From assembly GCF_003443995.1 (NCBI RefSeq), contig NZ_QWEY01000017.1:1-64000 (forward strand): a stretch of DNA of 64,000 nucleotides. The letters run 5' to 3'. Shown here in pieces: positions 48,935 to 56,876 of this stretch. A program made the position numbers and the translations under genes. Source of the DNA: Pseudotabrizicola alkalilacus (GTDB taxonomy: Bacteria; Pseudomonadota; Alphaproteobacteria; Rhodobacterales; Rhodobacteraceae). How positions within the stretch are numbered: position 1 is the first letter of the stretch; each line of letters begins with the position of its first letter. The notes beneath the pieces are model-generated. The model was not told the origin of the DNA. It worked only from the letters and a program-made list of their open reading frames with translations, and made no database searches.

Positions 48935-49882
48935 ATGACAGATACGCCGATCGACCGAATGACACGCGCCACGCCGCGCTCTGTCGCCCGCCGTGTGCGC
49001 GGATTGTCGGACCGCGCCATCGCCTGGCTGTTCGTGGCGCCCACCATCTTTTTGTTGCTGGCGATCAACATCTTTCCGCTGATCTGGACCGTGCGGCTGT
49101 CGTTCACCAATTTCGCCGCCAACCGGCCGGGGCGCGAGGTGGAATGGGTCGGCCTGCGCAATTATGAACGTATCCTGACCAGTGACGGCATCTGGTCGAA
49201 CATGCAGACCACGGCGCATTTCCTGATCTGGACCATCACGTTGCAAGTGGTGATCGGCTTTACCCTGGCCTGGCTGATCAACCGCAAGTTCAAGGGCAAC
49301 GACCTGTTGACCACGCTGATCGTGCTGCCGATGATGCTGTCACCTGCGGTGGTCGGCAATTTCTGGACCTTTCTCTATCAACCGCAGATCGGGCTGTTCA
49401 ATTATATGGTCGAACTGCTGACCGGCACGCCTGCCAGCTCGTTTTCGATGCTGGGCGCGGGGGGGCTGGCGAAATGGTCGATCATCATCGTTGACACCTG
49501 GATGTGGACGCCGTTTGTCATGCTGATCTGCCTCGCCGGCCTGCGCTCGATCCCCGATTACATCTATGAGGCGGCAGAGGTGGACCGCGCCAGCAAATGG
49601 CGGCAGTTCTGGACCATCACCGTGCCGATGGTGCTGCCGTTCCTGATGCTGGCGGTGCTGTTCCGGGGCATCGAGAATTTCAAGATGTTCGACATGGTGG
49701 TGCTGCTGACCGGCGGCGGGCCGGGCAATGAGACGTTGCTCGCCAGTATCGACCTCAAGCGCGAGGCGTTCGAGAAATGGCGTACGGGCTATTCCAGCGC
49801 TTATGCCATCATCCTGTTTGTCACCGTCTTTGGCCTTGCTTCCATCTATGTCAAAGCCCTGAACAAAGTGAAGGAGCGGTGA
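48935..49882 (+). CDS. ABC importer permease 1
   Basis: A 315-residue MalF/UgpA-type permease with about six membrane segments. The cytoplasmic ATPase-coupling loop is YEAAEVDRASKWRQFWTITVPM. An FNYMVELLTG insertion and GGPGNETLLASIDLKREAF are family features. It follows the binding protein by 68 nt. The palindromic repeat at 49,912-50,043 separates it from permease 2. Confidence 0.92.
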   Translation: MTDTPIDRMTRATPRSVARRVRGLSDRAIAWLFVAPTIFLLLAINIFPLIWTVRLSFTNFAANRPGREVEWVGLRNYERILTSDGIWSNMQTTAHFLIWTITLQVVIGFTLAWLINRKFKGNDLLTTLIVLPMMLSPAVVGNFWTFLYQPQIGLFNYMVELLTGTPASSFSMLGAGGLAKWSIIIVDTWMWTPFVMLICLAGLRSIPDYIYEAAEVDRASKWRQFWTITVPMVLPFLMLAVLFRGIENFKMFDMVVLLTGGGPGNETLLASIDLKREAFEKWRTGYSSAYAIILFVTVFGLASIYVKALNKVKER

Positions 49883-49911
49883 TGAGACCCGCGCCACCCC
49901 CCGTGCCAACC

Positions 49912-50043
49912 GCCCCCCACCCCATCCCTCCCCACAAGGGGGAGGGGGCCGCGCAGGGCCAGCGCTGCACTGATCCGTCAAAGACCAGCGCCTGCAGCAA
50001 ACGCCTCCCTCCCCCCTTGTGGGGGAGGGCCGGGGTGGGGGGG
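49912..50043. repeat. large imperfect inverted repeat between permease genes
   Basis: The left arm (49,912-49,947: CCCACCCC, then CCCTCCCCACAAGGGGGAGG) and the right arm (50,004-50,043: CCCTCCCCCCTTGTGGGGGA, then CGGGGTGGGG) are inverted copies around a 56-nt spacer. Each arm is itself nearly palindromic. Similar C-rich/G-rich palindromes recur between genes in many alphaproteobacteria. It could fold in the mRNA and lower distal expression. Confidence 0.75.
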
Positions 50044-50075
50044 CTGCACTCCGCCAGCAGAACCGGGGGCCGCAT

Positions 50076-51017
50076 ATGAGCGCCTATTCCGTTACCGAAC
50101 CCTCGCGCGCGTCAAAATCCATCGCCGCTGTGCTGGTCGTGGTCTATGCCATCATCACCCTGCTTCCGCTGTTGTGGATCATCTCCACCGGCTTCAAATC
50201 CGGGCCCGACAGCATCAGCTACCCGCCACGCGTGCTGTTCGAGCCGAGCCTGGAGGGTTACGTGAACCTGTTCACAACCCGCACCCGGATCGGGGCCGAG
50301 CAGTTCGCGGCCCTGCCGCCGCCGGAGACCTGGTATGACAAGATTGTGCGCCAGAGCGGCACCGTGATTGCCGGGCAGTCGCGGTTTGGCGAGCGCTTCA
50401 TGAATTCGGTGATCATCGGCTTTGGCTCCACCGCGCTGTCGATCTTTCTGGGCACCCTGGCGGCTTATGCGTTTTCGCGCTTCAAGGTGCCGCTCAAGGA
50501 TGATCTGTTGTTCTTCATCCTGTCGACCCGGATGATGCCGCCGATCGCCGTCGCCATCCCGATTTACCTGATGTACCGCGAGCTTGGCCTGTCGGACACG
50601 CATCTGGGCATGATCCTGCTTTATACGGCGGTGAACATCAGCCTCGCGGTCTGGCTGCTGAAGGGGTTCATCGACGAGATCCCGCGCGAATATGAAGAGG
50701 CGGCGCTGATTGACGGCTACACCCGGTTTCAGGCCTTTCGCAAGGTGGTGCTGCCGCAGGCGGCGACCGGCATCGCCAGCACCGCGATCTTTTGCCTGAT
50801 CTTTGCCTGGAACGAATACGCCTTTGCGGTGCTGCTGACCTCGGGCAATGCCCAGACCGCGCCGCCGTTCATCCCGACCATCATCGGTGTCGGCGGGCAG
50901 GACTGGCCCGCTGTGGCGGCTGGCGCCACGCTGTTCCTGTTGCCGGTGATGATCTTTACCATCCTGTTGCGCAAGCATCTCTTGCGCGGGATCACCTTTG
51001 GCGCGGTGCGCAAATGA
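50076..51017 (+). CDS. ABC importer permease 2
   Basis: A 313-residue MalG/UgpE-type permease with about six membrane segments. The coupling loop is YEEAALIDGYTRFQAFRKVVLPQA. The periplasmic insertion between the first two segments (residues 40-105) is longer than in MalG. It partners permease 1. The ATG at 50,076 follows the repeat element; the ribosome site is not strong. Confidence 0.92.
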   Translation: MSAYSVTEPSRASKSIAAVLVVVYAIITLLPLLWIISTGFKSGPDSISYPPRVLFEPSLEGYVNLFTTRTRIGAEQFAALPPPETWYDKIVRQSGTVIAGQSRFGERFMNSVIIGFGSTALSIFLGTLAAYAFSRFKVPLKDDLLFFILSTRMMPPIAVAIPIYLMYRELGLSDTHLGMILLYTAVNISLAVWLLKGFIDEIPREYEEAALIDGYTRFQAFRKVVLPQAATGIASTAIFCLIFAWNEYAFAVLLTSGNAQTAPPFIPTIIGVGGQDWPAVAAGATLFLLPVMIFTILLRKHLLRGITFGAVRK

Positions 51018-51029
51018 GCGCGCATGGCA

Positions 51030-51111
51030 TTTTCTGTCGGAAAATATCCCCGCCGGAGGCTCCTGCCGCCTGCCGGGGGAGCCTCCGGCGGGGATATTTA
51101 GAGACAGAAAA
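51030..51111. repeat. 34-bp inverted repeat of the GCCTCCGGCGGGGATATTT family
   Basis: Arms 51,030-51,063 and 51,078-51,111 match at 31 of 34 positions and flank a 14-nt loop. The inner part is GCCTCCGGCGGGGATATTT; the outer part is GACAGAAAA. In RNA it would form a very stable hairpin between permease 2 and the 62-residue membrane protein gene. Confidence 0.85.
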
Positions 51112-51123
51112 TGAGGCAGCGGT

Positions 51124-51312
51124 ATGAGCAGTTTTGTAGCCGGACTTCTGCAGTTCCGGCGCGGGCCGTGGGAGAACCTCTCGACGGTTCTGATCGCGCT
51201 GGGGGTGGTGATGCTGATGCAGCCGTTCTTTCTGTGGGCGTTTACCTACAGCTTTATCGTGACCCTTGTTGGCACGGTGATGTTCATCATCACCAGCCAT
51301 TTCCCGGAGTAG
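51124..51312 (+). CDS. 62-residue membrane protein of the importer operon
   Basis: A small protein with two predicted membrane segments (about residues 19-38 and 40-56) beginning MSSFVAGLLQFRRGPWENLSTVLIALG. It lies 6 nt upstream of the first ATPase gene, within the importer operon. Small membrane proteins are known in other polyol importer operons, for example glpU in rhizobial glycerol uptake; homology to that is not established here. It may modulate or stabilise the permease. Confidence 0.75.
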   Translation: MSSFVAGLLQFRRGPWENLSTVLIALGVVMLMQPFFLWAFTYSFIVTLVGTVMFIITSHFPE

Positions 51313-51318
51313 TGCGCT

Positions 51319-52416
51319 TTGGCTGAAATCGTGATCCGCAATCTGCGCAAGGAGTTCGGGGCATTTACCGCCGTGCAGGGCTCGTCTTTCACCGTGCGCG
51401 ACGGCGAGTTTTTCATGCTGCTGGGGCCGTCTGGCTGCGGCAAGACCACAACGCTGCGGATGATCGCCGGGCTGGAGCTGCCGACCAGCGGCGAGATCCT
51501 GATGGATGGCGAGGATGTGTCGCAGCGCCCGGCGTCCCAGCGGGACATTGCCATGGTGTTCCAGATGTTCGCGCTGTACCCGCACATGAACGTGCGCCGC
51601 AACATCAGCTATCCGCTGGTGAGCCAGGGGGTGCCGCGGGCGCAGGTGCAGGCCAAGGTGGCGGAGGTGGCGCGGATCTTGGGCATCACCGATATTCTCG
51701 ACAAGCCGGTGGGCGGGCTGTCGGGCGGCGACCGGCAGCGGGTGGCGCTGGGACGCGCCATTGTGCGCAATCCCAAGGCGTTCATGATGGATGAGCCGCT
51801 GGGGGCTCTGGATGCCGAGTTCCGCGAGCATATGGCGGAAGAGCTGCGCGCCCTGCATGACCGGATGGGGGCGACCACGGTCTATGTTACCCACGATCAG
51901 CTGGAGGCGATGCAGATGGGCGACAAGATCGTGGTGATGAACCATGGCGTGGTCGAGCAGTTTGGCACCCCGCAAGAGATTTACGACCATCCCGCCACGC
52001 TGTTTGTCGCCGATTTCATCGGCAGCCCGTCGATGAATTTCCTGCGGTTTCGGGGTGCGGTGCAGGGGGGCGATGCCTCGGTGCAGCTTGGCGGGGTGAC
52101 GATTGCCACGCCCGAACTGCAGCAAGAGGCCAGCCCGCGCGATCTGGTGCTGGGGGTGCGACCGGAGCATGTGGTGCTGAGCGACGCTGCCGCCTATCGC
52201 GGGCGCATTCTGGCCAGCGAATATCTGGGCACGTCGCAGATCATCACGCTGGACTGCGCACATGGCATGGTCAAGGCGCGCGCGCCGTCGGGTCAGGCGG
52301 TGCGCACCGGTGACACGGTGGGGCTGTCGTTCCGCGCCAGCACGTTGGCGCTGTTTGATGCAGGCTCGGGTCAGGCGTTCCGCACGGCGGCCAATGCGGG
52401 GGTGTTTCATGGCTGA
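51319..52416 (+). CDS. ABC importer ATP-binding protein 1 (TTG start)
   Basis: A 365-residue MalK/UgpC-type ATPase. Walker A GPSGCGKTT is at residues 36-44, signature LSGGD at 134-138 and Walker B MMDEP at 156-160. A C-terminal TOBE-type regulatory domain follows (from about residue 240). The most likely start is the TTG at 51,319, giving the conventional MAEIVIRNLRKEFG opening, with GGAG 9 nt upstream. The SGGDRQR variant replaces the common SGGQRQR. It overlaps the second ATPase gene by 8 nt. Confidence 0.92.
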   Translation: MAEIVIRNLRKEFGAFTAVQGSSFTVRDGEFFMLLGPSGCGKTTTLRMIAGLELPTSGEILMDGEDVSQRPASQRDIAMVFQMFALYPHMNVRRNISYPLVSQGVPRAQVQAKVAEVARILGITDILDKPVGGLSGGDRQRVALGRAIVRNPKAFMMDEPLGALDAEFREHMAEELRALHDRMGATTVYVTHDQLEAMQMGDKIVVMNHGVVEQFGTPQEIYDHPATLFVADFIGSPSMNFLRFRGAVQGGDASVQLGGVTIATPELQQEASPRDLVLGVRPEHVVLSDAAAYRGRILASEYLGTSQIITLDCAHGMVKARAPSGQAVRTGDTVGLSFRASTLALFDAGSGQAFRTAANAGVFHG

Positions 52417-53404
52417 GGTCAGTCTGTCCCATGTGTCCAAGGGCTTTGGCGCGACGCAGGCGCTGCTGGATGTCACGCTTACCATTCCCGACGGGGCGTT
52501 CGTGGTGCTGCTTGGCCCCACCGGCGCGGGCAAGACCACCACGCTGCGGCTGATTGCCGGGCTGGAGCGGCCCGACGGCGGTGACATCGTGATCGACGGT
52601 GAGTCGGTTGTGAACGACACCCCGGCGCAGCGCGATGTGGCGATGGTGTTCCAGCAATACTCGCTTTATCCGCATCTGTCGGTGCGCGACAATCTGGCGT
52701 TTCCGCTGCGCAGCCCGGTGATCAACATGCCCGAGCCTGAGATCACCCGGCGGGTGCAGGCGGTGGCAGAGGCGTTGCGCATCGGCCACAAGCTTGACAA
52801 CAAGGCCACCGCCCTGTCGGGGGGCGAGATGCAGCGGGTGTCGATCGGGCGCGCGCTGGTGCGGCAACCGCGTATCTATCTGATGGACGAGCCGCTCAGC
52901 AGCCTTGATGCCAAGCTCCGCGCCGATCTGCGGGTGGAGTTGAAACGCATTCATGCCGAGCTGGGGGCGACGTTCCTGTATGTCACCCATGACCAGATCG
53001 AGGCGATGACCATGGCCACCCATGTCGGCGTGCTGGATCAGGGCCGGCTGGTGCAGTTCGGCACCCCGCGCCAGATCTATGAAGACCCGGTCAGCAGCTA
53101 TGTCGCCAGCCGACTGGGTCAGCCCCGGATTACTTTGCTGCCAGCGGGCAGCTTTGGCCATGGTGCGCCAGCAGGGGCGGTGCAGATGGGGCTGCGTCCC
53201 GAACATATCCTGATCGGCGAGGGCCAGCCCGCCACCGTGCGACGGGTGGAGCGGCTGGGGGATCAGACCCGATTGCATCTGGCCTTTGGCCCGCATGAGA
53301 TTGTCACCCTTGCCGATCCCCACACGCTGCTTGGCACCGGGGATACCATCGCCATCTGCCCGCAAAACCCGCTGTGGTTTGACGCGGGCGGCAACCGAAT
53401 CTGA
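52409..53404 (+). CDS. ABC importer ATP-binding protein 2
   Basis: A 331-residue MalK/UgpC-type ATPase. Walker A GPTGAGKTT lies at residues 36-44, signature LSGGE at 136-140, then LMDEPLSSLDAKLRADL and the switch histidine in VTHDQIEAMTM. The C-terminal regulatory domain is shorter than in protein 1. Two different ATPases in one operon suggest a heterodimeric motor, as in some rhizobial polyol importers. It starts inside the end of the previous gene. Confidence 0.92.
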   Translation: MAEVSLSHVSKGFGATQALLDVTLTIPDGAFVVLLGPTGAGKTTTLRLIAGLERPDGGDIVIDGESVVNDTPAQRDVAMVFQQYSLYPHLSVRDNLAFPLRSPVINMPEPEITRRVQAVAEALRIGHKLDNKATALSGGEMQRVSIGRALVRQPRIYLMDEPLSSLDAKLRADLRVELKRIHAELGATFLYVTHDQIEAMTMATHVGVLDQGRLVQFGTPRQIYEDPVSSYVASRLGQPRITLLPAGSFGHGAPAGAVQMGLRPEHILIGEGQPATVRRVERLGDQTRLHLAFGPHEIVTLADPHTLLGTGDTIAICPQNPLWFDAGGNRI

Positions 53405-53415
53405 GGAGCAACCGC

Positions 53416-55041
53416 ATGAAACAGTTCATGAATGTCAAGGAAACCCTGATCACCGAGGCGGTTGACGGCGTGGTGCGGGCCTCGGGCGGGGCCTTGGTGC
53501 GGCTGGATGGCTACCCGCATATCAAAGTGGTGCTGCGCAGCGACTGGGACAGATCAAAGGTCGCGCTGGTCTCGGGTGGCGGCTCGGGGCATGAGCCGAG
53601 CCATGCCGGGTTTGTGGGGCAGGGGATGCTGACGGCGGCGGTGTGTGGCGATGTGTTTGCCAGCCCGTCGGTCGATGCGGTGCTGGCGGGGATTCTGGCG
53701 GTAACCGGCGCGGCGGGCTGTCTGCTGATCGTCAAGAACTACACCGGCGACCGGTTGAACTTTGGCCTTGCCGCCGAACGGGCGCGGGCGTTCGGGCTGA
53801 AGGTCGAAATGGTAATCGTTGATGACGATGTGGCGCTGCCCGATCTGCCACAGGCGCGCGGGGTGGCGGGCACGTTGTTTGTCCACAAGATTGCCGGAGC
53901 GATGGCCGAGGCTGGCGCCGATTTGGACACCATCGCCGAGGCGGCACGGGTGGTGATCCGGGGGGCGGTTTCCATCGGCATGTCGCTGGACACCTGCACC
54001 GTGCCGGGCAGCCCGAAGGAGGACCGGATCGGCGCGGGCAAAGCGGAGCTTGGGCTGGGCATTCATGGCGAGGCCGGGGCAGAGCAGGTGGCCTTTACCG
54101 GCGCGAAATCGGCGATGGCCATGGTGGTTGACCGGCTGATGCCGCATCTGGGGCACGGCGATTACGTCGCGCTTGTGAACAATCTGGGCGGCACCACGCC
54201 GCTGGAGATGAGCGTGCTGGCCGAAGAGTTGGGGCGCTCGGCACTGGCCGACCGGGTGAAATGGATCATCGGCCCGGCACCGTTGATGACCTCGCTCGAC
54301 ATGCACGGGTTTTCGGTGTCGCTGCTGCCGGTGACAGCGGAGCAGGAACAGGCGCTTGCCGCCCCGGTGGCCCCTGCTGCATGGCCGGGGTTGCACCGGC
54401 TGGGCCCGGTTGGCCTGCACCCGTTGCCCGACGGGCTGACCCCGATCCAGCCCGAACCCTCGGCCCATCCGCAGCGCGCGGCCTTGATCGCGCAGTGCTG
54501 CGCCGCGCTGATCGCGGCCGAGGCGGACCTGAACGCGCTGGATGCCAAATCGGGCGATGGAGACACCGGATCGACTCTTGCGGGGGCTGCGCGGGCGCTG
54601 GCGGGCGCGTTGGACCGGATGCCGCTTGCAGATACCACCCAGCTGTTCCGCGCCATCGGGACCGAGCTGAGCCAGACCATGGGCGGCTCATCCGGCGTGC
54701 TGCTGGCAATCTTTTTCACCGCAGCTGGCGATGCGTCTGCGGGTGGCCGGAACTGGATCGGCGCCCTGACTGCCGGACTGGACCGGGTGCAGCAGGTCGG
54801 CGGCGCCCATCCGGGTGACCGCACGATGATCGACGCCCTGGCTCCCGCTCTGGCGGCTTTGCCGCAAGGGGTCGTCGCCGCCGCCACAGCGGCCCGGCAG
54901 GGCGCCGATGGCACCGCCAGCATGACCCGCGCCAAGGCCGGACGATCCAGCTATTTGTCTGCCGACAAGCTGGCTGGATATAACGATCCGGGCGCTGAAG
55001 CGGTGGCGCGTTTGCTGGAAGATCTGTCGCGAATCGACTGA
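53416..55041 (+). CDS. dhaK: dihydroxyacetone kinase, fused DhaK-DhaL form
   Basis: A 541-residue single-chain ATP-dependent kinase. The DhaK half has GGGSGHEPSH (residues 54-63) and the substrate-binding histidine 217 in LGIHGEAG. The DhaL half has the metal-binding GDGDTG at 380-385 and GGSSGVLLAIFF. It phosphorylates dihydroxyacetone or glyceraldehyde, and related enzymes act on other short ketoses. It starts 11 nt after ATPase 2 and ends the operon, so the importer probably brings in its substrate or a precursor. The fusion is of the Citrobacter type rather than the PTS-dependent DhaKLM. Confidence 0.93.
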   Translation: MKQFMNVKETLITEAVDGVVRASGGALVRLDGYPHIKVVLRSDWDRSKVALVSGGGSGHEPSHAGFVGQGMLTAAVCGDVFASPSVDAVLAGILAVTGAAGCLLIVKNYTGDRLNFGLAAERARAFGLKVEMVIVDDDVALPDLPQARGVAGTLFVHKIAGAMAEAGADLDTIAEAARVVIRGAVSIGMSLDTCTVPGSPKEDRIGAGKAELGLGIHGEAGAEQVAFTGAKSAMAMVVDRLMPHLGHGDYVALVNNLGGTTPLEMSVLAEELGRSALADRVKWIIGPAPLMTSLDMHGFSVSLLPVTAEQEQALAAPVAPAAWPGLHRLGPVGLHPLPDGLTPIQPEPSAHPQRAALIAQCCAALIAAEADLNALDAKSGDGDTGSTLAGAARALAGALDRMPLADTTQLFRAIGTELSQTMGGSSGVLLAIFFTAAGDASAGGRNWIGALTAGLDRVQQVGGAHPGDRTMIDALAPALAALPQGVVAAATAARQGADGTASMTRAKAGRSSYLSADKLAGYNDPGAEAVARLLEDLSRID

Positions 55042-55145
55042 CTGTGCCGGCTTTTCCGGGAAAGTTCAAAACTGCACCGAAGATATATTGATTGTGTTGG
55101 GGAATTCGGTCTCTGTAGGCGCGAAGCTTGAACCGAGTACCCCAT

Positions 55146-55610
55146 ATGATCCCCACAATCGCGCTGGAATCGCCGCTAGGCCCGGACCTTGCCCTGCTGA
55201 TGCAGCGTCATACCGCCGAAATGCACGCCGACACCCCGCCTGAGAGCATTCATATGATGGATGCTGCCCAACTGGCGGGCCCCGGTATCTGGTTTTTCGT
55301 GATGCGCGAAGAAGGCGAGCCGATCGGCATGGGCGCGTTCAAGCGGATTGACGCGACCCATGCCGAAATCAAGTCGATGCATGTGCTGGCCGAGGTGCGG
55401 GGCAGGGGCCTGTCGCGCCGGATGCTGGAGCATCTCGTCGACGCCGCGAGGGCTGAGGGATTTACCCGCCTGTCGCTGGAAACCGGGGTGCAGCCCACCT
55501 TTGTCCCCGCGCGCGCGCTGTATTCAAATGCGGGCTTCACTGACTGCCCGCCGTTCGAAGGCTATACCGACGATCCCAATTCGGTTTTCATGACACGCAG
55601 CCTTGTCTAA
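55146..55610 (+). CDS. GNAT family N-acetyltransferase
   Basis: A 154-residue protein beginning MIPTIALESPLGPDLALLMQRHTAEM. The acetyl-CoA-binding segment is LAEVRGRGLSRRMLEHLVDAAR, and ALYSNAGFTDCPPFEGY is typical of GNAT enzymes. It is similar to the PhnO/ElaA-like group, substrate unknown. A start 18 nt upstream is possible. It is 31 nt upstream of tRNA-Arg. Confidence 0.85.
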   Translation: MIPTIALESPLGPDLALLMQRHTAEMHADTPPESIHMMDAAQLAGPGIWFFVMREEGEPIGMGAFKRIDATHAEIKSMHVLAEVRGRGLSRRMLEHLVDAARAEGFTRLSLETGVQPTFVPARALYSNAGFTDCPPFEGYTDDPNSVFMTRSLV

Positions 55611-55640
55611 CGCGCCCGCTTGGCGCAAAAAGGGCGCGTC

Positions 55641-55717
55641 GGTCCCGTAGCTCAGCCGGATAGAGCAGCTGCCTTCTAAGCAGCGGGTCGGGGGTTCGAG
55701 TCCTCCCGGGATCGCCA
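55641..55717 (+). tRNA. tRNA-Arg (UCU)
   Basis: A 77-nt cloverleaf with encoded CCA. The acceptor GGTCCCG pairs with CGGGATC, the D-arm includes AGCTCAGCCGGATAGAGC, and the anticodon loop CTTCTAA reads UCU. The T-arm is GGGGGTTCGAGTCCTCC. It lies just outside the island and is intact. Confidence 0.95.
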
Positions 55718-55817
55718 AGCCCATTGTTGCCGGAACCCCGCCAGCCCAACTGCACATCTGCCGCAGGGGGCACGCGCGCCGCTTTCCAGTCAAGCCCCGA
55801 TCACCCCAGATGCAAAA

Positions 55818-55857
55818 CGACGAAACCGCCGATCTTGCGATCTGCGGTTTTCGTTGT
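55818..55857 (+). terminator. terminator-like hairpin after tRNA-Arg
   Basis: AAACCGC-C-GATC pairs with GATC-T-GCGGTTT around TTGC, followed by TTCGTTGTCATT. It lies about 100 nt beyond the tRNA and immediately before the island end. Confidence 0.6.
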
Positions 55858-55871
55858 CATTCAAAGTTTTA

Positions 55872-55890
55872 TTTGGTGGAGCCACGCGGG
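55872..55890. other. island end (attL-type), 19-bp tRNA-Ala remnant
   Basis: TTTGGTGGAGCCACGCGGG is identical to 61,721-61,739. It duplicates the last part of tRNA-Ala, as expected when an element integrates into a tRNA 3' end and restores it. Confidence 0.9.
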
Positions 55891-55951
55891 CACCCCACCA
55901 CATTTTCAAGCCATTGATACGCAAAGATAATCAAGTGTGGTGTGAAGTCCT

Positions 55952-55977
55952 GTGTCGCCCTCTTGTGTCGCACCTGC
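55952..55977. other. candidate integrase arm-type site, left
   Basis: This 26-bp sequence (from GTGTCGCCC to GTCGCACCTGC) matches 61,661-61,686 at about 20 of 26 positions in the same orientation. It lies 61 bp inside the left end. Repeats near both ends are typical binding sites for the N-terminal domain of a tyrosine integrase. Confidence 0.5.
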
Positions 55978-56082
55978 CGTCTCAGTGTGCAACTGTATTC
56001 GCCTAACTCGCACTGGATTGCCGTTGCCTCTCACGCGCTTAAGCCTATGCTGGACTGATTGGAAAAATGGTTGGGGCGATGA

Positions 56083-56484
56083 ATGCGGAAGTGGAGCGGC
56101 TGCACACTGGCAATATGGCTTTTGCTATCACCTACCCTAGCGTCTGCTTACTGCTCTGAGACCAATGGTCGCCTGATTACCCGTTTTGAAGACGCCGTGA
56201 ATGCCAGCATTGATTATCTGCTGTGCCTTCACAATGAACAGGTCACTAGTCTGAACATTCATGCCGAGGCGATTGATCGCCTGTCCGCATACACGTCCTC
56301 ACTTGATAGGAAGGTGAGTGCCGGAAGTGCCACTCGTACTGATGGAAGTCCTATTGCCGGGGAGGGTGTCTCGCTGGCAATCCTACGTGATGTCGCATCG
56401 CGGTATGAGATGATAATGCAAGAGAATGCTGATCTGCGGCAGCGCATTGAGGTGATCGAAGCGAGACTGGCAGACACTGAATAG
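56083..56484 (+). CDS. small exported coiled-coil protein of the island
   Basis: A 133-residue protein with a signal peptide (MRKWSGCTLAIWLLLSPTLASA) and a mature helical part ending in a predicted coiled coil (ENADLRQRIEVIEARLADTE). Two cysteines (YCSETNG, YLLCLHNEQ) could pair. A GGGG-rich stretch precedes the ATG. I recognise no family. It is the only plausible cargo gene. Lysis-type spanin or entry-exclusion-like roles are possible for a short exported coiled-coil protein, but there is no direct support. Confidence 0.55.
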   Translation: MRKWSGCTLAIWLLLSPTLASAYCSETNGRLITRFEDAVNASIDYLLCLHNEQVTSLNIHAEAIDRLSAYTSSLDRKVSAGSATRTDGSPIAGEGVSLAILRDVASRYEMIMQENADLRQRIEVIEARLADTE

Positions 56485-56876
56485 CCCGCGCTGGTCTGGC
56501 AGGAATTTCCGACAGATTTTTGTGTAGGGGGATATACGTGTACTCCCGCGCGCCAATGCCCCCGTGCCGGGTCTCCCTGTAGCGCTGGCCGAGTGTGCCT
56601 GTAGCTACGGCTAAAGCATGCGCGACGATAGCCGCTGGAGTAAGAGCAGGGGCATCAAGCCTTGAGGTGCAGTAGCGTCTGCAAGGGGCGGACATGGCGC
56701 AACGCGGACATGCAGACCATCAGCCAAGCGCCAGCGCCATGGGCAGGATTGATGCGGTGCCATTTGAGTATGCCTCAAGAGGACCAGCTAGAGGCCGGTC
56801 TGATAAGTTCCTATTGACAACCCATATCGAACCGATCATAAGCGAACCATCCAAAACGAACCGATGGGTTTCCGCC
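56485..56876. other. non-coding stretch upstream of the serine recombinase
   Basis: 392 nt with no credible gene. Its right end carries the promoter and triple CGAACC repeat described separately. It may include a resolution site. Confidence 0.45.
56814..56865 (+). promoter_or_regulatory. promoter and triple CGAACC repeat before the serine recombinase
   Basis: A TTGACA box (56,814-56,819) is followed after 16 nt by TCATAA. Overlapping and downstream are CGAACCGAT (56,828), CGAACCAT (56,843) and CGAACCGAT (56,857), spaced 15 and 14 bp. This looks like an operator or resolution-site array used by the recombinase itself. Confidence 0.5.

Noticed and set aside
55641-55717. tRNA-Arg as the integration target of the island
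   Set aside because: The repeat pair matches tRNA-Ala, not tRNA-Arg, and tRNA-Arg lies outside the left end and is intact.
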